A stretch of DNA of 64,000 nt from Nitrospira sp. GTDB taxonomy: Bacteria > Nitrospirota > Nitrospiria > Nitrospirales > Nitrospiraceae. The stretch is from NCBI GenBank assembly GCA_029194675.1, contig JARFXP010000001.1:310001-374000 (forward strand), read 5' to 3'. The notes beneath the pieces were generated by a model. The model was not told where the DNA came from, did no database searches, and saw nothing but the letters and a program-made list of their open reading frames with translations. Made by a program: the position numbers and the translations under genes. This document shows positions 55,509-63,147 of the stretch, piece after piece. Within the stretch, counting starts at the first letter, position 1. Each line of letters begins with the position of its first letter.

Positions 55509-56036
55509 TCACTGAAGCACGCCATCACCGCCACTGCATCTGCCCAGGTGATCGATGGAAACACCGGCCGCCGCCGCCGCACATGCATTCCCATAAGTTT
55601 TGCCGTCGCAACCGCAAACTGGGTTGAATATTAATGGGCAAATCTCCGGCCTGGTCTTGCAGGTGCCTTGCGCATCCGCGACCCTGCAGTTCCCGATTCC
55701 GAAATCGCAATATTGGCTGGCATCAGGACAAGGTATTCCCGCGATGCCTCCGCAGACTTGTGCCTCGCACCCCACACAGTTACGCAAAAATATCCGGAAA
55801 GGGAAACGGCTCATACACAACTGGGAGCACCCGGTCACAGAGCTTGGATTGGGGAAGCAGTCAAAGCACCTGGGCGGAAACGCTCCACCGGGGCTGGGCG
55901 TCTGTAGCTGCATGGGCTGTACAAAACCCGGTGGCGAAACGATACCGTCAGCGTTTCCGGCTGAAAGCCGATAAGATCCATTCGTCTTATAAACTGATTG
56001 ATCCGCAGTAAACCCCGGCATATTCATGGCGCTCAT
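55509..56036 (-). CDS. MPGF-leader protein 7 with a Kazal-type inhibitor domain (175 aa)
   Basis: Leader block MPGFTADQSVYKTNGSYR, after a short prefix (MSAMN). A Pro-rich linker and a cysteine-rich middle (57-95) follow. The C-terminal 70 residues form a Kazal-like serine-protease-inhibitor domain, with the core CGCDGKTYGNAC and preceding PEICPLIFNPV, and cysteines at about 117, 126, 133, 141, 143, 152 and 167. AAAGGAGAT precedes the ATG. It follows the PatG-like gene by 27 bases. The leader thus sits on a recognisable secreted-type domain, evidence that the block is an address tag rather than part of a fold. Confidence 0.85.
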   Translation of the reverse strand: MSAMNMPGFTADQSVYKTNGSYRLSAGNADGIVSPPGFVQPMQLQTPSPGGAFPPRCFDCFPNPSSVTGCSQLCMSRFPFRIFLRNCVGCEAQVCGGIAGIPCPDASQYCDFGIGNCRVADAQGTCKTRPEICPLIFNPVCGCDGKTYGNACAAAAAGVSIDHLGRCSGGDGVLQ

Positions 56037-56063
56037 CTGACATCTCCTTTCCGTCAGTCAGGT

Positions 56064-57005
56064 TCATCGGTCATAGTACGGTCCCATTTTCGTCACCAGG
56101 AACGGAAATTCCTCCGTCACGTCGCAGCGGACACAACACTTCTCCGTGTAATCGGTATTGCGGTTGGTATAGGCAAAGATCACATCGACGATGTTGCGCG
56201 TGCCGCTCAGGGGCGAGGGACGGACTTCCACTCCGCTGAGTGAACAGTCCTTCGCAAACTGTTCTGCGGCTTTGGCATAGATGGCGTGATACCGCATGGC
56301 CAAATAGTTCAAGGCTCGGTGCTCGTCGGTCGCGCCGGCGTTGTCGGTCAGTTGGATCACGCGGTTGAACAGTTCCTCAGCGGCCGGGGCGAACTCTTCG
56401 GCCTTTGTCTTTTCCGGCTTGGGAATGGCCTTGATGAGTGCGTCACGATTGAAGGAATAGATCTGGTCGAAGGCGACGATCGGCACCATCAGTCCGTTAC
56501 ACATTTCCGGCGGCGCGATGGGACCACGCATGCCGATGACGACATCGATGTCGTGGGGACTCGGAGCCGGCCGGATGGCTTCCACCAGCAAATCAATATC
56601 CGCCGGATCGCGAGGCACCAACAGATAGGTCTCCAACCCTTGAACAGTCAGAACCCAGCAGAGTTGACGCACCAGATACCGGTGTTCGCGCTTGGACAGG
56701 ACGGCATGGAAGGTCTGTTGATCGGTCTTCCCAGCCGTGTCTGTACGTCCCGTCGCCTGAGCAAATTCCTTCTCTGCCGCGAGGTTCGGGAAGCGGGCTT
56801 CGACCCGGCCGATCGCGTAGACATACGAGGGCTTCCCGGGCATACCCGCTGCTCCGCCACAGGTGGCGCAGCCCGCTTGCGGTGCGATCGCGCTGTTGCT
56901 ATTACGGACTTCAGGGGCTGGTGCAGCCGGCCGCACGTCATGAGCTTTGATCGGTGGGTCCGGTTGTTCGATCGCCTGAGCCGTCGTGTGAGTTGATTCG
57001 TTCAT
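56064..57005 (-). CDS. PatG-like domain protein without protease domain
   Basis: A 313-residue protein matching the non-protease part of cyanobactin PatG: YVYAIGRVEARFPNLAAEKE, RYLVRQLCWVLTVQGLETYL, and a C-terminus ending GPYYDR. The N-terminal 40 residues are disordered with a CATCGG motif, and CCVRCD occurs near the end. AAGGAGA precedes the ATG. In PatG the subtilisin domain is fused to these regions; here it is encoded separately two genes upstream. Probably it recognises leader peptides or assists the protease. No YcaO, PatD or prenyltransferase gene is nearby, so it is not a standard cyanobactin locus. Confidence 0.75.
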   Translation of the reverse strand: MNESTHTTAQAIEQPDPPIKAHDVRPAAPAPEVRNSNSAIAPQAGCATCGGAAGMPGKPSYVYAIGRVEARFPNLAAEKEFAQATGRTDTAGKTDQQTFHAVLSKREHRYLVRQLCWVLTVQGLETYLLVPRDPADIDLLVEAIRPAPSPHDIDVVIGMRGPIAPPEMCNGLMVPIVAFDQIYSFNRDALIKAIPKPEKTKAEEFAPAAEELFNRVIQLTDNAGATDEHRALNYLAMRYHAIYAKAAEQFAKDCSLSGVEVRPSPLSGTRNIVDVIFAYTNRNTDYTEKCCVRCDVTEEFPFLVTKMGPYYDR

Positions 57006-57069
57006 CGGCTGTCTCCTTCCTCATAGGTGTGAACGTGATTGACCTGAGATTTCGAATATCTGCAATCTC

Positions 57070-57288
57070 CTATCGTGACCGTCCTTTCGTAAAGACCATC
57101 CAGCGGTTGAGCGCGGCGGCCCGTTGCTGGCAACCGCCACAGGGCTTGATCCCGATGTACGACGTGGCCCGCTTGACCACATCGCCCAAGCCGATCTCCT
57201 CGTCGGAGATAAACCCGGGGAGGCGCACTCGGTGCGGAGTCTCTTCACGTTGGTTTGGAGAATCATGGCGTTCGTGTGTCGTTGTCAT
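57070..57288 (-). CDS. Small CxxC protein of the peptide cluster (72 aa)
   Basis: Started at 57288 with GGAGGTG upstream; it begins five bases after the protease stop codon. The N-terminal third is charged and disordered. A conserved-looking block follows: RLPGFISDEEIGLGDVVKR and IGIKPCGGCQQRAAALNRW. The CGGC pair may bind metal or form a redox centre. The RLPGF segment is faintly like MPGF in the leader proteins. It could be an accessory factor or another substrate. Confidence 0.7.
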   Translation of the reverse strand: MTTTHERHDSPNQREETPHRVRLPGFISDEEIGLGDVVKRATSYIGIKPCGGCQQRAAALNRWMVFTKGRSR

Positions 57289-57293
57289 GAGAT

Positions 57294-58169
57294 TCACCTC
57301 CGTGCATTCGTGATAGATAGAGCGTGGTAGGTCGAAGCGGCGTCGAGCAGCGGCGGGACCACTGATGTTCGGCGCGGTTGATGGGCTTGCGTGACGGCCA
57401 CCTTGATCTGCGCCGCGTTCGCAGCAGGAAATTCCGACCACAAGAGTGCGATGGCTCCGGTGACAAAGGGCACCGCCACACTTGTGCCTCCAAGTGTGAG
57501 GGGTTGGCCCTCACTTCCGAGGCTAGTCACGGCATCGCCAGGAGCAGAGAGCCCATGCTTGCCGATGGAGCTACCAAGATTCGACTCGCTTATGGGTCTA
57601 CCGATTTGGTCACATGCAACCACTGGGATGACCCAGGGATGGCGGGTGATCGCAGAGCTGCCGAGCGTGCTTTGATTGCCTGCAGCGGCAACGACGAGGA
57701 CCCCACGTCTAGCAGCGTGGTTAAGCGTCTCTTCCAACGCCTGTTCCCCTTTGGTGGAAGGTTGCGCAAGGGCCAGGCTCAAGTTGATGACTTGCGCGCC
57801 GGCGTCGATGCACTCCATCACCGCCGCCGCAAGTTCCCCGGGCGTTGCGGTGGGCATGTGCTCACGCCCGGAGGTCATCTCGGTGAAAATGGGACGGACC
57901 AGGATGGTGCAGCCGGGGCAAATGGCGGGGGCTGAGGAACTCCGCTTGGCAGAGAGAATGCCGGCGATGAAGGTGCCATGTAGACAGGCGGTGCTCTTGG
58001 CCTGAATGCAAGTCCCTCCGTTATGTCCAGCAACTTCACGGAGATGGTCACTGGCGAGATCGGGGTGGTGAGTCAGAACCGGGCCATCGATGAGCCCGAT
58101 CTGTACATTCGGACTCCCACTCGTGCGCTCCATCAACGCAGTGAGCTGGACTAAGTTCAAAGGGTCCAT
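57294..58169 (-). CDS. PatA/PatG-like subtilisin (S8 serine protease)
   Basis: A 291-residue protein that is essentially a bare S8 catalytic domain. The triad is visible: Asp28 in GLIDGPV, His64 in ACLHGTFIAG and Ser230 in GGTSVAVPF, with the oxyanion Asn165 in AAAGNQ. Segments such as PAICPGCTILVRPIF and NLSLALAQPS are typical of the cyanobactin PatA/PatG proteases, whose job is to cut leader or follower sequences from precursor peptides. No signal peptide is present, so it acts in the cytoplasm. It is the first gene of the cluster, behind a sigma54-type promoter candidate. Confidence 0.85.
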   Translation of the reverse strand: MDPLNLVQLTALMERTSGSPNVQIGLIDGPVLTHHPDLASDHLREVAGHNGGTCIQAKSTACLHGTFIAGILSAKRSSSAPAICPGCTILVRPIFTEMTSGREHMPTATPGELAAAVMECIDAGAQVINLSLALAQPSTKGEQALEETLNHAARRGVLVVAAAGNQSTLGSSAITRHPWVIPVVACDQIGRPISESNLGSSIGKHGLSAPGDAVTSLGSEGQPLTLGGTSVAVPFVTGAIALLWSEFPAANAAQIKVAVTQAHQPRRTSVVPPLLDAASTYHALSITNARR

Positions 58170-58314
58170 CAGGAACTGTCCTCGTTGTACAGCCGACCTT
58201 GTATCGTTCCCGTTGCTTGTATGAAAGCATTCCTACTGTGAAGTTGATCATAATTGCGGGCTGTTGGTCTTCTCGGCTCCTGCAGGTAACCATTTCAGCT
58301 ACACATCCTGTGCA

Positions 58315-58330
58315 GGCATTTGTTATGCCT
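58315..58330 (-). promoter_or_regulatory. Candidate sigma54 promoter of the peptide cluster
   Basis: On the minus strand AGGCATAACAAATGCC has GG and GC ten bases apart (58328-58329 and 58316-58317). The -24 part deviates from consensus (GGCAT for GGCAC). Predicted start near 58305, about 135 bases before the protease gene. It is the weakest of the five sigma54 candidates and is supported mainly by the palindromes 85-115 bp upstream. Confidence 0.35.
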
Positions 58331-58396
58331 CTGTCCCAACAAACTGGCCTTCTTGGTTTTTCATATGGTTTCGCGAAGCAGTATGCGGCCTGTGTG

Positions 58397-58445
58397 GATT
58401 CAGGCGAATCTTATCAGATACAGTACGTATCTCATCAGATACATG
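58397..58445. promoter_or_regulatory. Palindromic candidate activator sites upstream of the peptide cluster (site D)
   Basis: Contains GATTCAGGCGAATC (58397-58410), GATACAGTACGTATC (58417-58431) and a further CATCAGATACAT half-site. These share the GATnCAG...GnATC form of the other four regions. The remainder of 58170-58610 is AT-richer than its surroundings and carries no gene. Confidence 0.45.
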
Positions 58446-58610
58446 TTCTTCTTTATATCGTTTCGGGAGCAGCGGGCGGTCTGTGCGGAGTCGCGCGAAT
58501 CTGATTGGGCATAATTACGTATCCATCCGGATTACCAGCAACAGTGCGGATTGTTTTGGCCGACACCAGGCTCATGAGGGGTTTCTTGAGCCCGATGTCG
58601 TCAGTGGATT

Positions 58611-58934
58611 TCACTCGCTCTCAATCTGTTTCACTATCTCATTCTTTTTTCCGAGCCCTCCGATAAATTTTACAAATTCACCGTTGCGATATAACGCTAG
58701 TGCGGGAAGCGACGAGACTTCCAGTTCAGAAGGAATCTGAAAATTTTCGTCCACGTTCATCGTGAGAATAAGGAGGTTCGATCCCAGGTCGGCTTGCAAG
58801 CGTTCGAGCTCCGCCATCAAGGTCCGGCAATGACTGCAGCTTGGTTTCCAAAATTCCACCAACACAGGGACGGTGCTTACCGAAACCACCTCATCAAACT
58901 CCCGGTCAGTGACGGGTTGGAGCCTGCAACTCAT
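58611..58934 (-). CDS. Thioredoxin-like protein
   Basis: A 107-residue thioredoxin fold with redox motif CSHC (WKPSCSHCRTLM) instead of the usual CGPC, and the cis-proline region SSLPALALYRNGE. No signal peptide, so cytoplasmic. Its start overlaps the SGNH esterase stop by four bases (ATGA). It lies just upstream of the cysteine-rich peptide cluster on the same strand, so a role in handling those cysteines is possible but unproven. Confidence 0.85.
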   Translation of the reverse strand: MSCRLQPVTDREFDEVVSVSTVPVLVEFWKPSCSHCRTLMAELERLQADLGSNLLILTMNVDENFQIPSELEVSSLPALALYRNGEFVKFIGGLGKKNEIVKQIESE

Positions 58935-59569
58935 GGTTGCCTGCCTTGCCCCAGCAGCGGCTTCAGGATGTGCGCCACACGCTCGGCCAATAGCCGATAC
59001 CCAGCGGTGGTCAGGTGAATCCCGTCGTTCGAGTACGTCTCCGCCAACTGGCCGCTCTCAGGATCCACGGTGGCTGCGAAAAGATCGACGCAGGCAAAGC
59101 CATTGGAGTAGGCGTACTCTTGGATAAGCCTGTTCAATCGGATTCGGCGGTCGAGATGCTCGGAGATCCACTCTTGGCTTACCGTGCCGCCTGAACCATT
59201 CTCTACCCTGATCGAAGGAACCGTCACCGGAATGGGCATAGCTCCTATCGCGAGCGTTTGCTCGTACATCGTGGCCAGATTGCGCATGATTTCCGACGGA
59301 GGCGCATTCCATCCCAGATCGTTGGTCCCCCCGAGAATCGGCACATAGCTCGGCCGATGATCGAGCACATCGCGCCGGTATCGCATGACCATTTCGCCAG
59401 TCAACTCACCGCAGACCCCAGAGATGCGAACTTGCCCCGAAGGGCCTAAAAAAGATTGCAGAAATTGCCCGTATGGAGTCTCTCGTCCGGTCGGATAGTC
59501 TCTGGTCGGCGACTGGAATCCCGCCGTCAGGCTATCGCCGAAACAGATGACGAGTGGAGTTCTACTCAT
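58931..59569 (-). CDS. SGNH/GDSL-type esterase
   Basis: A 212-residue lipase/esterase of the TesA-like group. Block I is ICFGDSLTAG (Ser nucleophile), block III has GGTND, and block V has SNDGIHLTTAGY with the catalytic Asp and His. The length is normal and no signal peptide is present. It would hydrolyse acyl or acetyl esters; the substrate is unknown. It is translationally coupled to the thioredoxin-like gene. Confidence 0.85.
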   Translation of the reverse strand: MSRTPLVICFGDSLTAGFQSPTRDYPTGRETPYGQFLQSFLGPSGQVRISGVCGELTGEMVMRYRRDVLDHRPSYVPILGGTNDLGWNAPPSEIMRNLATMYEQTLAIGAMPIPVTVPSIRVENGSGGTVSQEWISEHLDRRIRLNRLIQEYAYSNGFACVDLFAATVDPESGQLAETYSNDGIHLTTAGYRLLAERVAHILKPLLGQGRQP

Positions 59570-59701
59570 ATTGTTGCGGCATCGATTCTACCGATGCCTC
59601 CCGTGACAAACAAGCCGCGAATCACGCATATCCAGGGTAGAACGATTGCAAAGAACCTCGATATTCTTGACGAAGTGGTGATCTGCCGGTAGGTCTTACG
59701 T

Positions 59702-61501
59702 ATGACGACGGACCTCAAAACGGCTCAAGAAATGATGGCCGCCGCAGTCGCCGCTCGCGCCGCTGAAGACCCGGAGATTGTCTCCGTCAAACGTGTCCTC
59801 AAACTGCTGGATAAGACGGCCAAATCGAACCGAACGTACGGCTCAACGAATCCCGTTGCCCAGAAATTTACGCAGCAGCTGTTCGAAGAATTGACCCACC
59901 ACCTCGAGGCTCATTCAAAATTGGCTTTCCTCGTTCAACGGTCCGAATTGATGTGCAAGGACTATGTCGTGTACCAAGCGGAAAAGGATGGAGGAAGCGA
60001 GAGCATCGCCTTCAAACTCTACGCCGACGGCATCCGAGAACTTGTCCTACACCAAGGTCTCACACAGGAGGATCTGTCGCTTTTCCTCACCTCCTTATGG
60101 AGCGACGTCGACTCGAATGAAGACGACGATGATATCGTCACCCGCCTTTGGTCTCGGAGTCTGTCGACGATCACTCTCGTGACGGCGGAGGAACTCTCAA
60201 ACTTTTCAACAGGTAACGACGCCTTTATCCGCCTCGACGGAACCATGAGTTCGTCGGATTCGACGCTCAGAGAATTGCTGGATCGAGAACGGGAACGCAA
60301 AAAGCGCAGCGGAGCGGGAACCGATTCCGAGGGTGGAGGTTCCGGGAACGCCAAGAACCGTTTCCAGTCCGGACTTGCGGGCTATGAGGTCACGGAAGAA
60401 GAGCTTGCCGCCCTGGCGCAAGAAATCGAGGCAGAGCGAAAACAGGATAGTCTCATGTACATCCTGGACATGCTGACCGCGATCCTCGCATCAGAACAGT
60501 CTCCGGCGTTGCTGACGAAACTCTTCAATCTGTGGGGCCACGTCGTGGACTCCCTTCTTCGCGAAGGCAAATGGACGGTGCTGGAGAACGTCTTAAGCCT
60601 CCTCCACGAAACGGATGCCGTGCGGCCTGATCTGGACGAGGAACACAAGCAACAGTTGGCCTCGCTCCTCAATGGACTCGGCCGTTCTGAACGGGTGAAG
60701 ATGATCGAGACCTATCTCAACCGGAGCCCCAACGCCGACGTGAAAGGACTGTCCACCATCCTGCTGCTGATGAAAACGGATGCCGTCCCTTCGCTCTGTT
60801 CGCTTCTTGCGAACGTCACATCACCGGTCCACCAAGCCATTGTGTCGGAGGCCCTCGCGGTCTTGGCGACGGATCACCCGGATCCGTTGTTACGAGGACT
60901 ATCGGATCGAAGGCCTGGGTATGTTCGTAGTCTGCTTTCGATCCTCATCAAGTGGAATAACCCCAAGTTCGCCGATCCGGTCGAAAAATTGATCCGGTAT
61001 CCCGATGCGCAGGTTCGTCGCGAAGTGGTCCGTGCTCTCGGCTTGTTCCGACCCAACGGCAATGGCACGAAACTCGTCTCCCTCTCGACCGATGAAGACG
61101 AAGGGGTCCGCTTTGCCTCGCTCAAGCTGCTCATGTCCGGCCAGTACACCGTTCCCTTCTCCCTTTGGTCTCCTCTTCTGTCGGAAGAAGGGTTCATGGA
61201 TCGCCCCATCAGTGAACGCCGAGCGATCTTTCAGGCTGTCCGCGCCACATGCGGCGACGAAGCAGTTCCCTATTGGCAAGACCTGATGACCGAATGGGCC
61301 TGGATGAATCGGAGGAAAAAAGAAGAGTTGGCGGTCCTCGGAGCAGAAACGCTCGGGAAGCTCGCCACCCCTGCCGCGATCGAGGCTCTCTCACTGGGAG
61401 TCAAAAAGGGAAGCGCCGCTGTTCGTCAGGCGTGCGCCGCGGCATTGTCGCAAGCTCAACGGCTACAACGCGGCATCCCGTCCACCGGGGCACCACACTA
61501 G
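59702..61501 (+). CDS. HEAT-repeat protein with an HD-GYP-associated N-terminal domain
   Basis: A 599-residue protein. The first 150 residues (VLKLLDKTAKSNRTYGSTNP...GIRELVLHQGLTQEDLSLFL) resemble the N-terminal region of the HD-GYP protein encoded next. An acidic/Gly-rich linker follows. The C-terminal half (about 250-590) consists of HEAT-like helical pairs, for example RYPDAQVRREVVRALGLF. No enzyme motif. It starts at 59702 and ends 11 bases before the HD-GYP gene, so the two are co-expressed. Probably a scaffold or adaptor in the same signalling unit. Confidence 0.75.
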   Translation: MTTDLKTAQEMMAAAVAARAAEDPEIVSVKRVLKLLDKTAKSNRTYGSTNPVAQKFTQQLFEELTHHLEAHSKLAFLVQRSELMCKDYVVYQAEKDGGSESIAFKLYADGIRELVLHQGLTQEDLSLFLTSLWSDVDSNEDDDDIVTRLWSRSLSTITLVTAEELSNFSTGNDAFIRLDGTMSSSDSTLRELLDRERERKKRSGAGTDSEGGGSGNAKNRFQSGLAGYEVTEEELAALAQEIEAERKQDSLMYILDMLTAILASEQSPALLTKLFNLWGHVVDSLLREGKWTVLENVLSLLHETDAVRPDLDEEHKQQLASLLNGLGRSERVKMIETYLNRSPNADVKGLSTILLLMKTDAVPSLCSLLANVTSPVHQAIVSEALAVLATDHPDPLLRGLSDRRPGYVRSLLSILIKWNNPKFADPVEKLIRYPDAQVRREVVRALGLFRPNGNGTKLVSLSTDEDEGVRFASLKLLMSGQYTVPFSLWSPLLSEEGFMDRPISERRAIFQAVRATCGDEAVPYWQDLMTEWAWMNRRKKEELAVLGAETLGKLATPAAIEALSLGVKKGSAAVRQACAAALSQAQRLQRGIPSTGAPH

Positions 61502-61512
61502 GAAGAGTGATC

Positions 61513-63063
61513 GTGAAGGAACGCCAGCCAAAGTCTCCGCGATACCCGCTCGGCGAAGACAATACGCAGCCGATCCTGACACACGAAAAATCTCTCTCGC
61601 AGAAGATCGGCCAAGGATCAGAAGCCGGAGATATTCTCGATCAACAGTTGGTGATGCTGGGATTTCAGCTCATCACCCAGTTGAATACGCTGATTAAGAC
61701 GTCGAAGATCCATGGCCGGGCCAACGCTGCTCTCGACAAACCCGTCGCAACGATGTTGACCCTCATCGAAACCCTTGCCCACGACCAACCGGTCACCTTG
61801 TGGGTGCAGGATGACTTCCTCTTCCTCGGCGACAACCATCTGAAAGTGACGGCGCAACAAATGCTGGTCGTCTCAAGCATCCTTGACGCCTTGAAAAAAT
61901 GGCGGATCGGCGGGTTAACCTTTTCCTCATCGGTGTCTTCCAAGGACCTTCGCGAGTTCGCCAACCTCTTCGTCAGTCTTGACCCAGCAACGAAGTCGAT
62001 CGAAGATTTCCGACAGGAATTGACGACCCTAGCCGTAGCCGGCATCGAACTGAAAGACCCTCGATTCCTCAACCTGAAAACAGATCTTCCTGACGAGGGG
62101 AATTCGAAGGTTCGGCATAAAGCACGCTCGAAAGCCGCGTACGGGAAAGCCGGCGATGTGGTGGGCAATTTGACTCAATCATCTCGTGACGGCAAAACGC
62201 TGAACTTTAAGCAGGCGAAACGTGCCATTCAAAATATCGTCGACTTGATGATGCAGGACGAGCCGATCATGCTGGGCCTCACCACGCTTCGCTGTCACGA
62301 TCAATACACGCATAACCACTCCGTCAACGTCTCACTGCTCTCCATCGCGCTCGCAAACAGAGCCGGCTATTCGAAAGTCGAGCTGGCCGATCTCGGTTTG
62401 GCCGCGTTGTTTCACGACATGGGAAAGTCGACCATTCCCCTTGAAGTCCTGAATAAACCGGGTGAGTTTACCGAAGACGATTGGACGAGAATGCGCAATC
62501 ACCCGACGGAAGGAGTTTTGAGTCTCACCCAGTTACGCGGTATCACCAACCTTCCATCGCGCATGGCCGCAGCCTCCTTTGAGCACCACATGAACTCGGA
62601 CTATTCAGGCTATCCCAAATTAAAAACACCATGGACACTTTCTTTAACGGGGCGCATTCTCACGATCGCCGATTGCTACGATGCCATGACGTCTTCCCGC
62701 GTCTACCGCCGGGAACCGATGTCACCCTCGAAAGTGCTCAACATGATGCTCGCGAAGTCCGGCAGAAGTTTCGACGCGACCTTGCTCAAACTCTTCGTCA
62801 ATTGCGTGGGAATTATCCCGATCGGAAGCCTGGTGGTCCTCGACTCCGACGAATTCGCCGTCGTGCTCAAGCCTGCCGTCGACAAGGCCGAGAGCGAGCG
62901 GCCGCTCGTCAAAGTCATCACCGATGTGCAGGGGACTCCCATCGATCACGGTCCTGAGCTGGACCTGACCGAGAAAGACGAGGTGGGCGAGTACCGTCAC
63001 AGCATCATACGCCTGATCGACAATACGGAACACAAATTCGATACCAGCCGTTACTTCCTCTAG
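61513..63063 (+). CDS. HD-GYP domain protein
   Basis: A 516-residue protein. The N-terminal domain (about 45-190) is shared with the upstream HEAT protein. The C-terminal HD-GYP-type phosphodiesterase domain (about 245-430) has the HD motif FHDMGKSTI and the signature as NSDYSGYP (a variant GYP loop), with RILTIADCYDAMTSSRVYRR. It is predicted to act on c-di-GMP or a related nucleotide. The open frame reaches back to 61249 inside the HEAT gene. The GTG at 61513 is chosen because GGAAGAG precedes it at a normal distance. Confidence 0.85.
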   Translation: MKERQPKSPRYPLGEDNTQPILTHEKSLSQKIGQGSEAGDILDQQLVMLGFQLITQLNTLIKTSKIHGRANAALDKPVATMLTLIETLAHDQPVTLWVQDDFLFLGDNHLKVTAQQMLVVSSILDALKKWRIGGLTFSSSVSSKDLREFANLFVSLDPATKSIEDFRQELTTLAVAGIELKDPRFLNLKTDLPDEGNSKVRHKARSKAAYGKAGDVVGNLTQSSRDGKTLNFKQAKRAIQNIVDLMMQDEPIMLGLTTLRCHDQYTHNHSVNVSLLSIALANRAGYSKVELADLGLAALFHDMGKSTIPLEVLNKPGEFTEDDWTRMRNHPTEGVLSLTQLRGITNLPSRMAAASFEHHMNSDYSGYPKLKTPWTLSLTGRILTIADCYDAMTSSRVYRREPMSPSKVLNMMLAKSGRSFDATLLKLFVNCVGIIPIGSLVVLDSDEFAVVLKPAVDKAESERPLVKVITDVQGTPIDHGPELDLTEKDEVGEYRHSIIRLIDNTEHKFDTSRYFL

Positions 63064-63147
63064 CATTGTAACAGGCGCGTCTGTCACCCCCAGCCCAGCT
63101 TCCTACCTCGCTTGACAGCCTGAAATCCGATCCTCGACAATGCCTCA

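Noticed and set aside
50507-58169. Interpreting the cluster as a standard cyanobactin or LAP locus
   Set aside because: No YcaO/PatD-type cyclodehydratase, no oxidase and no PatF-like prenyltransferase are encoded, and the substrates end in folded domains rather than short core peptides.
61249-61512. N-terminal extension of the HD-GYP gene into the HEAT-repeat gene
   Set aside because: The extension translates HEAT-gene sequence out of frame and is Arg-rich without motif; the GTG at 61513 has a proper ribosome binding site.
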